Shown here: piece by piece, positions 51,152 through 62,738 of the stretch | Layout of the letters: every line of letters begins with the position of its first letter | How positions within the stretch are numbered: the first letter of the stretch is position 1 | Source: Phoebastria nigripes | Taxonomy: Eukaryota > Chordata > Aves > Procellariiformes > Diomedeidae | DNA: 64,000 nucleotides | Assembly: GCA_035582835.1 (NCBI GenBank) | Contig: JAYKAV010002779.1 | Span: forward strand, 279,776-343,775 | Direction: 5' to 3' | Position numbers and translations under genes: made by a program | Notes under the pieces: model-generated | The model's input: the letters and a program-made list of their open reading frames with translations, nothing else | What the model was told of the DNA's origin: nothing | Databases searched by the model: none

Positions 51152-54100
51152 ACATAAAGAAGAAAAAAATTAGATTGGACTTGTCCAGTAGGAGTGGTAG
51201 ACATCATCATAGCTTTGCTTGTGATATAGTTCCACAAAGAGAAGTTATTTTAGTTGAAGACCTATAAATGCTGTTCTTTAAATCATATTTTATCTGTTAT
51301 GTATCATGCAAAATTTTTATTCTGATGGAATGCAATCACAGCGTAGTACAATGTATCTTTCTTTTATCTGTTTGATAGAAGAGTCCCTTGTGCTTTTCTA
51401 AGTTCTACAAATTAGTACCCTTTCTGGAGAACAAATTATAACAAGAGGGTTAGTGTGCCTGTTTCCCTGAACATGAGGAAAATGTACCTTGGACAATACT
51501 TCCATGTGATAATTCTGCTCAAGAAGGCAATTTGATGCTNTTGTAGTTGTTATATCCTTATGATTTATTCTTATTTAAAAGTGGAAACAAGTAACAGCAT
51601 GGAATCTCTTTATGCTCTACAATAAAGTTAGGTAATAGGTTAAAAATACAATAATAGATGTGCTACAGAAGGGAAAGGAAGTCAATTGAAAGGTTTAGAT
51701 CTAGAACAAAATATTCTGTCTATTATATAGAAGCCTTCAAGTGTTCAAAAATGCAACTCTGTTAAACAGACCCAAACCTTCTGCTACAGGGAGAAAAGAG
51801 GGCTCTCATCCAATGCAGAACAGTCCATATTCTAGTAATTCTCATCTGAATTATAATGCATACCACTTTAATACATAATTTAATAAATTACCCGATTGAG
51901 TCTTCTATATAAATATTTTGGCATTTGAAAATCTTCAAGAATAAAAACATCCAAAAAACCCTCAGTTCCTCTTAAAAAAAGCTCCCCTCGACAATAAAAG
52001 GAGGATGCACCGAGTACTGATGAAGTTACTGGTATTAATTCATGTTGTTGATTGAATAGGGGAGCTAGTGAATACTCAGGATTATTTACCTTTTCAAAAT
52101 AATTAATGCTATTAGCCCAACTGCAAATGCTTGATTTTTATGTTGGTGACCATTACAGTCTTATTCCTGTGATTTAAATAGAAATGGTGATGTGAACCTG
52201 TAATTCATTAATGTGAAAAATGATGGCTTTTACCAACAAACACACTCTAGAATTTTGGTATCTCCCATCATAAGAGTCTATAATACTTATATACTGTCTT
52301 CCATCCTATTACACAAGGGGAAACTACAGCAAAAAACTACAGAGAATCTGGTGTTCATATGTGAGCTATAAATTCACTTCTGGTACTTTGAATATTAACA
52401 TATTTATTAACCATATGGCATATGTATTTCTGCCCTTCCTTATATGTCAGTGGGGTGACATAGGGTATAAATCAGAACAATATTTAGCCCAGTGCTCTAT
52501 GTGTTCTCAGGAAAAAGAAAAATTTGATACAGCAAAGCATGTAGTGAATACATTTCACTAGCACATGGATATTTCTGTGCAGATATTTCTTCATGAACAC
52601 TTTCTCTGCCTTTGGCTTTTTGGCTGAATCAAAACACAGTGATGTGTTAGTCATGCTTTATATCTTTACATTTGGCCTTTTTGTCACATAGTGTATTCAT
52701 CTATGTGATGACCATCCTAACACTTTCACTATGGAAACAAGTTATTGGTCAGTGGTGAGCATGAACAAATATGCAGGAGCAAGAAAATTAATGAAGGTGG
52801 GGATGTAGCAACACAGACATTATGCATAAGAGTATCTCCAACTTTTTTTTTATTTCTAACCAGATACTTCACAGTTATGTTCTGCATTATCTTTTATCCA
52901 CAACATTAGGTTAATCCAAGCTTTCTGTAAGAGCAAAATAAATTCTTCAATTTTTTTTTAAGTTAAGCACAGAAGGCATAACATACTTCCCATGGCATCA
53001 AGTACTCTGAGAGTTGTATGAATGTCCCACGGTAGTCACAACAGATCTGGTAATGGCTGGGCAGCATCATACACTTTGTCTCTTCTCTCCAGGCCTCTTC
53101 CACTTTCCAGAGGGACATGTGCAGAAATTTGACACCATCAAACCAGTCACCTTCCAAAGCAGGCTAGAAAGGTGTAGGAAAGAATCATTACTATGCGAGT
53201 TGGTCATTCTATTTCTTCTCCTCTTTCTGTATGTGATTCCCTGTTACTCTGAGCAGCACGGCACTGTCAGGGTAGAGGGCTTGCAAGGTATGATCCTGGG
53301 ACCCTGTCATAGTCAACAGGATGCTCTCATATCTGATGGACCCATTTAATTTCTCTCTAAGCTCTCTCGCTGGGGAATGGTTTTCAAACTAATTAATGTA
53401 GCTTTTCCTCACCCAGAGATGCAAAACAAATTTTGGCCCTGGGCAGCAGATGAAATAGATGGATATGGAAAACAACATATCATAATGTGTAGCCACCCTT
53501 TACTAGGTACTAAGGTGCCTCCTCTTCCGACCTGTAGAAACACATCTGAAGGTAAAAGCTCCGTACCTGTCCAAACCATGCTGCACTCCCAGAAGCAGGA
53601 TGCTGCAGAAGAGAGCAGGAGGACAGAGAGCAGTGGTCATGCTTGCTGAAGCCAGCTGGAAAGGCAGGAAAATTTTCTGTGGATCCTCACCTAAAACTTA
53701 GAAGAAGCTATGCAGGTATCCTCTTTACCCAGGAGTAGAAGAACATTCTGTTTCAGATGAAGCTGTGATCCATGGAATCAAGCCATGGAGACCTCCTCCT
53801 ATTCCTAATTCTTTTTGCCCCTACAATGTCAATGAGGCTGACACTTCTAATGTAGTATCAGCTTCTGTTTGAGGTACATCTCAGCTTTCCGGCAGTAGAC
53901 TTTTGTATATTTGCAGCTCCAGCTGGAGAATAGCAACTAGCTGAAAAAATGTCCGCTCCAACAGCACAGCATCCCTCAAAATAGGCTCATGATTAAGATT
54001 TTTTTAATTATTATTTATTTGCTGCTGGTAAGGCTTTTGAAAATGTGAAATAAATATATCTTGGAAGTAAACACGATGTGTTAAATGATTATAAGAGTAA

Positions 54101-54195
54101 AAATTTATAGTCCCATTGCCCACCTTATCCCTTCCACTCTTCTTCCCTGCTAGTGCTGGGGAGATGGCAGACCTTGCAAAAGTCTAAAGTAGGAA
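51150..54195. other. Non-coding DNA, includes possible conserved element and ORF-rich part
   Basis: A stretch at about 52020-52250 has many TAAT/ATTA words and no repeat character. From about 53000 the sequence is less AT-rich, with plus-strand ORFs 53014-53349 (111 codons) and 53377-53649 (90 codons) of unknown nature. No domain was recognised. Confidence 0.45.
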
Positions 54196-54624
54196 TCAGT
54201 TGAGGAGAAAGGGAGTGAGAGAAGGAGGATACTGATGGTACTGATGAAGATTGGGCATCCTGGAAAAATAACAGTGTGAATTGTTCACCTTCTGAAAAAT
54301 TTGTGCATTCACAAGATCTTCCCAGGTGCATAACACACCCAGTTTCCAGGTGTGGGAACTGATTTCTTGGTGCTCAAATCTTTCCAACACAAGGTGACCA
54401 GCGTGGAGTGTAGCCAAGGGAAATGGCAATAGTCTGAAGTGGTCATTTACACCCCTGACAGTACTTTGATTTAAATAACTTCTGATAAGTGTCTCTAACA
54501 GATGATGGCTCCTGACAGTCATGAGATGTCTGTAAAACTGTATGAAACTCAAGCAACTATGAATCAATAGCAGTGGTGAGAAGCCTGTTATTTCACTAAG
54601 CTGTCCTGATGTGTAGGTCAACAA
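54196..54624 (-). other. 142-codon ORF, unknown
   Basis: An ATG frame of 142 codons on the minus strand lies in a locally GC-richer part. The peptide is Leu/His/Ser-rich with no transmembrane segment, repeat or catalytic motif that I can point to. Another unassigned minus-strand ORF (54688-54900, 70 codons) lies upstream. It may be a piece of a transcript or an old, unrecognised repeat. No product is assigned. Confidence 0.18.
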
Positions 54625-57600
54625 TACTTATTGACAGGATGCATCCTTTATTGAGCACTTCTCATAGAGGTTCATATGCATGGCATCCTACAGGACATGC
54701 AGGTAAGTAGACAAAAAGTGTTGTGGGATACACGCTAAGAGTTTGCTCCAAGAGCTTTGCAGTGGGATGTTGGAAGCCCACTCCAGAATGGGATAGCCTA
54801 GGGCAGTGTGGAAGTCTAGTCTCTGGTAGATCAGATCAGTAGTTCTGTCACTGGCAAGTTGCCTCGGCAGTAAAGTGATCTTAGAAGGAAAACCAACCAA
54901 TCAATCAATGAAAATCTCTTACAAATTAAAACAATGAAAATGTAACAACATGAGAAATATTAAAGATTCTAAGTTAATGTATAAATAGAAGCAAAAAAAC
55001 CCCAGCCTAGTCATCAGAAGGTGATCAAGTGAGGTGTCTTTAACTCATGATTTGAGACCTTTTATTGCCATACTAGATAAGGCAGGAAGACTTCAATCCA
55101 GATCCTTCAGACACAGAGAACATATTTTTCAACTTGTGTAAAATGGAATAATTATGTATGTAATATACAGATACATACACATATAATAAATAAATAAATA
55201 AATGTATTGGCAGAGATTTCAACAAGTAGTTACTATGCATCACTTAAATGCCTGATACAAGGATTTCCGGTTTCCTGTCTCTACTCAGAAATTACAGTAG
55301 TGCAGCACTAGCTAGAAAATCAAGCACAAGTTTGGTTTCTTACAGATATTANGAACTTTTCAGCTATTCCTCTGCTCATGTGTCACTTTGGCTATTTTCA
55401 GGGAAATTGTGTCCCATAACTGTATAGCTGCCTCAATGGCTGGCAATATGCCCTATACATTTTAAGAATATCTTAGATAAGGAACAGAATAGTATTGTGT
55501 GCAGCTTCTGGACCTGAAACACTTCATCTTATATGANCATTTACACTGTTAATATGTGATATTTAATTTAAGATATATATGAGATTCTGAGTCACTTGAA
55601 ATAGATGATATTTGATAGATTTGAATCCACAAAGTTTATTCTGAGAACATTTTCTATGTAGGATTTTAAATTACCTGTTTTTCCTTGTGTAGTTTTTAGA
55701 ATTATTTGTATTTTTAAAAGCTCACTCGTGANAAGTAATATAAATATATTTCAGGGGAATATTAGTTCTTTAGATTTTACATCCAGATTCCGACTTTTTA
55801 AATTTTTATGAACACCACCATTCATCAGAACTGTTTCTGGGGTAAGATTTTATTCTGGCCTTAAATATGAAAAGAAAAGCTTAATGAAAGTAGTTATTAA
55901 AATGTATAGATTATTCCAGTATTGAAGAACTATAGAAATGATATATGAAATGGTAGCTTTAACTATTCCACTGCTAGTAGCACAAAACAATGTTAGTTAT
56001 GACACACCTGTAAATAGTAAGTCTTATCCAATATTCTTTATCAAACTCATCAATTCAAATGCAAGGGAGAATTCCCATATTAAATAAGCTTACATAAAAT
56101 TTATCAAATAAAACCATTGGTGTTGCAGAAAAAGAGTAAGAAAAAGTTAATTAAATGGGAGAAAGGGGGAAAAAAGATTGAAAACATGTTGTTAAAAACA
56201 AGTGAAGGAATGTGATCTCATCCAGATGGACAGGTATAACTCTCAGCAGAGGTTTAACTATCTCAAACAGTAATTAACATATAAGAGATACAATATTCTG
56301 AAATAAGGATGAGAAATAGGAGAGGGATTTCAAATAAAGGTAGATCTACACTGTTTTTATCAGTAAAAATATATCACATATTGTAGTTTACTGAACTACA
56401 GTGAACTGCTGTCACATGTGAGTCCTAACCCACTATCTCTTTAACCCAAGTGNACTCCTAGAATTTAGTCTAAGAATAAAGATTTAATAAGAAATGTAAT
56501 GTTCAGTGTTATTTAATCACTCCCTAAAGATGTTTAATACCTAATAAATATGTCAAGAGGTATTTTTAATTTCCTGGCAGTTTACTAGCCTTCTAGTTTA
56601 GCAATAACAATAAACCAACAAAAGCAGACGTTGGTGAGAAAATCTGCAGTGCCAACAGTGTTAGGAAAGGTGACGATACTCTTACAATAAGGCACCAATT
56701 CATGTAACAAATGTAAGGAAACAAAAATAAAAATCAGTGTAAGCTGTTAAGTAATGCTTTATATTAAAGTTCCTAAACATGTATTAACATTAAGATTTTA
56801 GATAATCATTGTTATTTAAAATACCACGTGATTATTAAAAACATATTTATTGGAGGTTTAACCATTATATGATTGATCTTTATATTTTTTCAGATACTGC
56901 TTAAACCTCAGTGTGTTTTTCATAATAATTTTTTACATAGGAGCATATTACAGAACTTCCCATCCTGCAACTGACTCAGAAATCCGTCTGTTCTGAAGTC
57001 TTCCCTTTGAATGGTGTCAAATGCTGAGAGGACACTTTAAAAAACATTACATATACAATAATACTTTTTTTTTTTTTTTTAACCTGCCTTTTGCTTCCCT
57101 TTCTCCTCCACCACACGCATTGAAGAATAAAAATGTGATCACATGCAGCCTCTGGGACCTACTCTGCCAATCCAATTGCTAGAAAACAGCAATTCCATTT
57201 TGTAAAATAATGACAATGATAATGATGACAGCAACAAAGACAGCAACAACAATATTAATAAAGATGATGGCAGTTAGTGTATGTCAAGTACTAATTGATC
57301 ACAGTTGTGTGGTTTTGAAATTCAGTTTACAGAAATACATGGGAGAAGTCAGGCTAGCCCTTCCTTGTTTAGAGTCTTCAGCATTAATATTCTGTATACA
57401 GAAGTCAGCCCTTGGCACATATTTTTATCCTCTGTATATCTGTAAAGTAACCGAGTGATTGTTTCCAACACACTATTTACAATCCATCAGCCCGTTAACA
57501 ATAAACAAAAATTCCTGCAGCATTTGCTGTCCCCTAATCTTTCACAGTTTCATTCCAGTCAGGTCTGCTGTCTCCCGTGGTGTAGGTAACCACCACATAT

Positions 57601-58339
57601 GGCATCAGGAAGCAGCAGCCCAATTAGCATTGGAGATCACCAATGGCACAACAGTATCTGGAAATCCCTTTTGGCCAGCAGCCTACATCTCCGCAGTCAC
57701 TGTTTCCCCCAAGCCACCGCTGAGACAAAGCAGCTGAGCCTGGGAAACGTGTGAAACAAGCATCTAACCTTTCAGAGTGCAACTCAGACAGCTGGGTGGA
57801 CAGGGGATGGGGCAGGAACAAAATACATTGTTGGAATACGTAAGGCAATGGACACACTTGTCACTTTTCATAAACTACTTGTATCTCAGGACTTCTTCAT
57901 TATCACCAGTCAATATGCATGTGTTAAGAGAAAATGGAAAACAGAAAATAATTCTTCATCACAAGAATTCCGTTATTATAAGATAAACATTCACACTTTG
58001 TATTGTAATTTCTCCCATTGCAATATTCTCACCAATAACACATATACTAGCATGAAAAAAAAACCTGAAATGCTTAAGGAAATAATTTTTTAATGGGTCA
58101 CTTTTCAATCTATGTCTAATAAAAAGATGCAACTGTTTTCTAAATGAACTATGCATACTCCTACATGTGACTAGTCATTAATTTTATGTAGAAGACATAC
58201 AGAAATAGAAAAATGCTGTGGGGCTAGCCACACATAAGACAGTCAAATAAACAGTGATTCTGTTGTAATTTTAGTTTTCATTTCCTCCAAAACTCTGCTT
58301 GCTTGAAGCCCCTGTTCTTATATCCCAGAGATAAAGTTG
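54625..58339. other. AT-rich non-coding DNA, 3.7 kb
   Basis: An (AAAT)n patch lies at 55185-55203 and a T16 run at 57065-57080. The plus-strand ORF at 57459-57737 (92 codons) shows no recognised feature. No mobile element was named. Confidence 0.55.
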
Positions 58340-58545
58340 GAAATCCTGGTTGGGAAGACTTCACAACTCCCATCGGCTTCAGCAGAGCCAGAACTGATCT
58401 TGGTTCTGTAATGTGGGATCATGCATTCTGCAAGTTTAAAGAGCATACGGATGACTGTTGCTCACATACTGGATATGACCCAAAGCTCATTAAAGTAAAA
58501 AAGATTAGTGTTGCTGGCCTTAATGGGCTTTGGATCAGGCCCGAC
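58340..58545. mobile_element. Relics of ancient palindromic elements, including a 20-bp stem
   Basis: TGACCCAAAGCTCATTAAAG (58476-58495) and CTTAATGGGCTTTGGATCAG pair as inverted repeats over about 20 bp with three transition mismatches, around a loop of about 22 bp. Upstream, TTCACAACTCCCATCGGCTTCAGCAGAGCC is a decayed form of the TCCCATTGACTTCAG-type core. The GGATCAGGCCC end is typical of old repeats that I recall from turtles and crocodilians. A 107-codon plus-strand ORF (58303-58626) crosses all this and is probably not a gene. Confidence 0.65.
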
Positions 58546-60600
58546 AGCAGACCCCATCTGAAATATTTCTGGTTCTGTGAAAGATCAACATACAGATTTC
58601 CTTGTTGCACCACTAATTTTATTTGAAANATCTCAAATGTATTATTGCTTTGTCTAAAAAAAATGAAACATTTTTAGGAAGACACATTAAAAAGAGTATT
58701 TATATAATTGTCTGTCCTCTATCATTTTCTGTAAAGCAAGTGGAGTGACCAGTGTCAACAAGCAACACTTTAAAATCTATTTCTTACCGATTCAGAGTGG
58801 TTTCTGCCACCCCTGGGGACACTATTTGTGTCTGGCAAGAGCATTTCAGTCTGACAGCTCCTGCTTTTCAACAGGGAGGGGGAAAAGGCAGAACTAATGG
58901 ATGTGAATGAGCTTAAAAGCTGGTGAACTTATCAATCATAGAAAACAACTGTATCTTGGGAAGCAAATAGAGGTACTTTGGCAAACAGAAAAAAAAGTCA
59001 ATAGGTATTTTTTCAGACCCTGATAACTATGATCAGGTTTTGGTCAGACTATTTTGGTCTCATAGTACTCTTGTCAGCATTGATTATTACATAAAATTCT
59101 TCATGCACTGCATGAAATGCATCACAGACAGTACTACAGGCAGGTCAAATTCAGAGGTCCCAGTTTAGTTTTTAACTATGATAAAATGGTTTTTCATTCA
59201 ATAGGAGGCTGTTTCAATAACAACTGAACAAAATTGAATGAAACCTTAGGATCTGAACCAAAGAATCCAATTATATTTACACAGTTTTTGCACAGCTAGT
59301 CTATTATTGTTCAGCTAGGTGAGGGTTCATGAATGTGTTTGAAGGCTTGCATATTTTACATCATAAGGAATCTGATACCATATTGCTTTATGTAAGCAAT
59401 ATTTTGACTGCTCTTTCCATAGGATTTATATGAATGAAGTAAATCGGGAACTCTGATGTACTACTGTAATAGTTATTACCCAAGTTGCTTACTTTTTCAT
59501 TTGGCACCTGATCTTACTCAGGTATTATACACAAATATTAAAAGAGGTTAAAGTTATGATGGCTTGGAAAATGAGATGGATTGTTTTTAACCTCCCTGAT
59601 TATGCTTAATATATTGAGAACTTTCTCAAACCAGACCTCAGACAAAACATTTTAAGATTCAGGAAAAAAAAGAAAAAGCTTTAAAACGAAAAGCCTTAAA
59701 AGTAAGATTCAATAAATGTCAACCTTTTACAGCTACAATTAGCTTAATTTCCAAACAAAATAATTTTGAACTATAAAACTTGACATTTTCAATAAAAATG
59801 TCAAAATAAGGCATTCTGATAATTTTCAAAGCTTATTTCCCTAATGTTCGGAATTGACAGAAATAATGAAAAATAGTTTTGGCAAATCAGCATTGTCAGT
59901 GACAAATATATGATGAAAAAAATCTCAGACTCCCTAATATTCAGTGATTTATTATCTCTGCGTGCTATAAAACTCAGTTGGTGAGATCCTTTATCTGGTT
60001 TGGTAAGGCTTGATAGTCATCTACAGGAAGCACTTTCCAGAAACTTCTGAGAGAAAAATAGCTGCTCAGAAGCTTGTAATTTCTTCTTGCTTTAAAGTCA
60101 CTTAACATTGGCAAATTCAGTGCAAGGTTTTAAATTTAAGCGGTCAGGATTACATACCCAAATTAATTAATTGGCAAGTATTTGTCAGTGTATTACATTT
60201 ATTAGCATTTACAAAACTTTTATTTACCTCAGCTAACAAAGGCTTGCTTTATCCTATTTTTGGAAAAAATACGGTGTTACTTCCCTGACTGCACTCCCTG
60301 GACTACGCTCTGTTTCCATAGACCCTCAGTTTCCTCACTGGAGTGAGTTTTACAAAGCAGGGTCCTAACTTACAGCCCTCTCCCACTACTTTTTGCCCAT
60401 GGCTGTCGTAACTTAGACAACGCTCTGAAGAGGATCGTTTGCTACTAGCTGAATGCAGTTTTAATCTTATGAACTCATCCATTTTCTTTTGCTCCATCCT
60501 TATGGCTACCTTCAGCATTGTAGATACAACACTGGCTCTCTCTTAACAACCTCTTTAATTACAACACACAACCAACTCCAGATAAAAGCTTTCCAGGAGA
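58546..60600. other. AT-rich non-coding DNA
   Basis: No gene or named element was recognised. Confidence 0.6.
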
Positions 60601-61160
60601 CTTAATATTCACGTGAACACAGAAGCAGGCAGCTGAGCCTGCCTAGGTGATTACTGAAGAAAGCGAACCTTTTCATCACTAGAAATGAGTGAATTCCTGG
60701 ATGCTGCAGCTGAAAGTGTTCAGTCACTGACGGGGAGCCAGAGGAGGAGAAGGCAGACATCAGGGTTGCAATCCCACCGCCCCACGCAACTGTGAAAAAG
60801 ACAATGCGTCTGCACCCGGCTTGCAGAGAGCTGCCTTGAATAGGGTGGCTTTTTGTCTTCTCATCCTGCTGTAAACTTCTAATCTCTCTTAAAATCTTCC
60901 TGGGGGGTGGCGAGGGAGGGGCTGGGAGGCCCCAAATTCACAGCATGGCTGTAATGACCTTGCTCTTGAATGATTTATCTTTGAAGCTCAAGTTGACTAC
61001 TCCAACTGCTTTTCTCACCGACGGTTCCCTGCTTCTGAATTCTGCATCTTAAAGTCCTAGATATGTTCAGAGCAGCCAGAAGTGCTCTGCATGCTGTTAC
61101 TGTACTCTGCTGGTTTCTTTTTTTTCCCTCAGGGCCACCTGAGGTGCTACCACCCTCCAC
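60601..61160. promoter_or_regulatory. CpG-richer patch, possible promoter or first exon
   Basis: This is one of the few places with several CpGs close together (ACGGGG, ACCGCCCCACGC, TGCGTC, CCCGGC, GGCGAGG, ACCGACGG). It also has a GGGGGGTGGCGAGGGAGGGG run, an Sp1/KLF-like G-rich sequence, at about 60903-60920. A short plus-strand frame from an ATG near 60685 runs only about 37 codons. No gene is recognised, and CpG density is far below a classical island. Confidence 0.25.
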
Positions 61161-62695
61161 TCAAATCCAGTGCTTTAAGTAAGCTGTGTTACAGATGAAC
61201 AAGGGAGAAAATAAGTCAGACGAGAAAAATAAATTGAGAAAAAATATGAGTTTGTTTTTTCAGGGGGAAAGAGAAAAAAAAAAATTAAAAGGTAGATGAA
61301 CAGCATAGAATTGTTGCTGTTCTTTTAATGGAAATGTTTCCTGAAGCATTATCAGCTTATACTCTTCTCACTTTCACTCTCCAAAAAATCGCAAGTTTTT
61401 GCTTTTTTCCACACAGTTTCATAAACAACACCTATTTTTCTCTTCCTCAGAATGCCACTGGACATGAAGTCAGGCTTCCTTTTTTCCCACCTTGTTTTAA
61501 GTCAAGCCCCCAAAAGATAGATGCAAGCTGTTTCACTCCTGCTGAATGGATGTTTTAGTGCAACAATAGTCCCACTGAGACTAGCGAGACGTCGTGCTGG
61601 GGAGAAAAGATGGGGAGCCAGACAGACACACATACACATGCACATGCATGCACACACACAGAGATCTCTATATAAATAAAAACAGTCCCATACATTTTCA
61701 AGGTATGCCCAGAAATCACTGAGCACATCGTGCTGTCCGGAAGGGCTGGAATGTCAATTTTCTTATCAAATAAGCTGGGTTTTGTGGTGAAAGGCTTACT
61801 GTTCCTGTTATCTATGGGCTACTGGTCAGTAAGTGATAGCAGGCTATCTCCAGAAGTCACACCTGGCAAANGTTACTGTCAGGATTTTCAGTGTACCCTC
61901 AGGCTTATTACTGACCTTTACTGTTGAACCCATTAATCTAAATATGTCTGACAGGCAGTGCTGCAAACATTACAAGCTGAGGTTCAGATTAAGGAAAATA
62001 TTAGTCACTTTCACTTATTTGTGAGATCTAATTGAAGTATACCGTAATTAATGGCCACTAAGACAACTCAGACTAGCGTTTGCTTTTAGGCCTGGGTCTT
62101 ATCGTCTTTCCCGCCATTAGGTGAACTTTACATGCATTTAAGGTTTCCCAAAACTATCAAACAAGACTTCCTGGTTGCAAGACACAGTGTTAAGAGGTTA
62201 TGGACTAGTTTGCCCCTGTAATTTTAAGGCCACATTTAACTATCTGTCTGNTGTGCCCAAACAAAAATACACACCCGAGAATATATATTGAGAATCATTC
62301 AAAATGCTAGATAAATGAAGAAGGTCCTAAACTGAGTCTGGTTTAAAGTGTGTGGCCTAAAGGCACTTTCCATAAAGGGTGTTTTCAAGTTGTATCTCTT
62401 TCCCTTAACATTTTTCTTTCTGTTTTACTCTATTTTTTCACAGGTACTAGATTTCAATCCTATTGAGTTGTTTTCTCCTTCCTTGAAAAGATTAATATTT
62501 TGTAAAGTATTTTAAATTTGAATGAATCTTTTGCCTGTCAGTGTTGAATAAGTTTTGAAATAAGGTAAATGAAAGTGTTAAGTTTTGCAATTTTAATGAG
62601 AGCTTTCTCATTAAAACAGTAGCAACTAGAAATGACAAATTTGTCACACTACACCAGATGATATTCTGCATGGCATCTACCACTAAAATATACCA
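61161..62695. other. Non-coding DNA with (CA)n patch
   Basis: An imperfect CA/CATG microsatellite lies at 61621-61660, followed by CTATATAAATA, which resembles a TATA box but has no supporting context. Nothing else was recognised. Confidence 0.55.

Positions 62696-62738
<43 letters not shown>
62696..62738 (+). repeat. (GT)n(TA)n compound microsatellite
   Basis: About 25 bp of GT alternation passes directly into about 18 bp of TA alternation. Such purine-pyrimidine alternation is Z-DNA and cruciform prone and usually polymorphic. It yields artificial Thr/His and Tyr/Ile repeats in the minus-strand translation. Confidence 0.95.

Noticed and set aside
58303..58626. 107-codon plus-strand ORF
   Set aside because: It runs through decayed palindromic repeat sequence and has no protein-like motif.
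61665..61680. CTATATAAATA as a TATA box
   Set aside because: It is next to a CA/TA simple repeat with no supporting promoter or transcript evidence.
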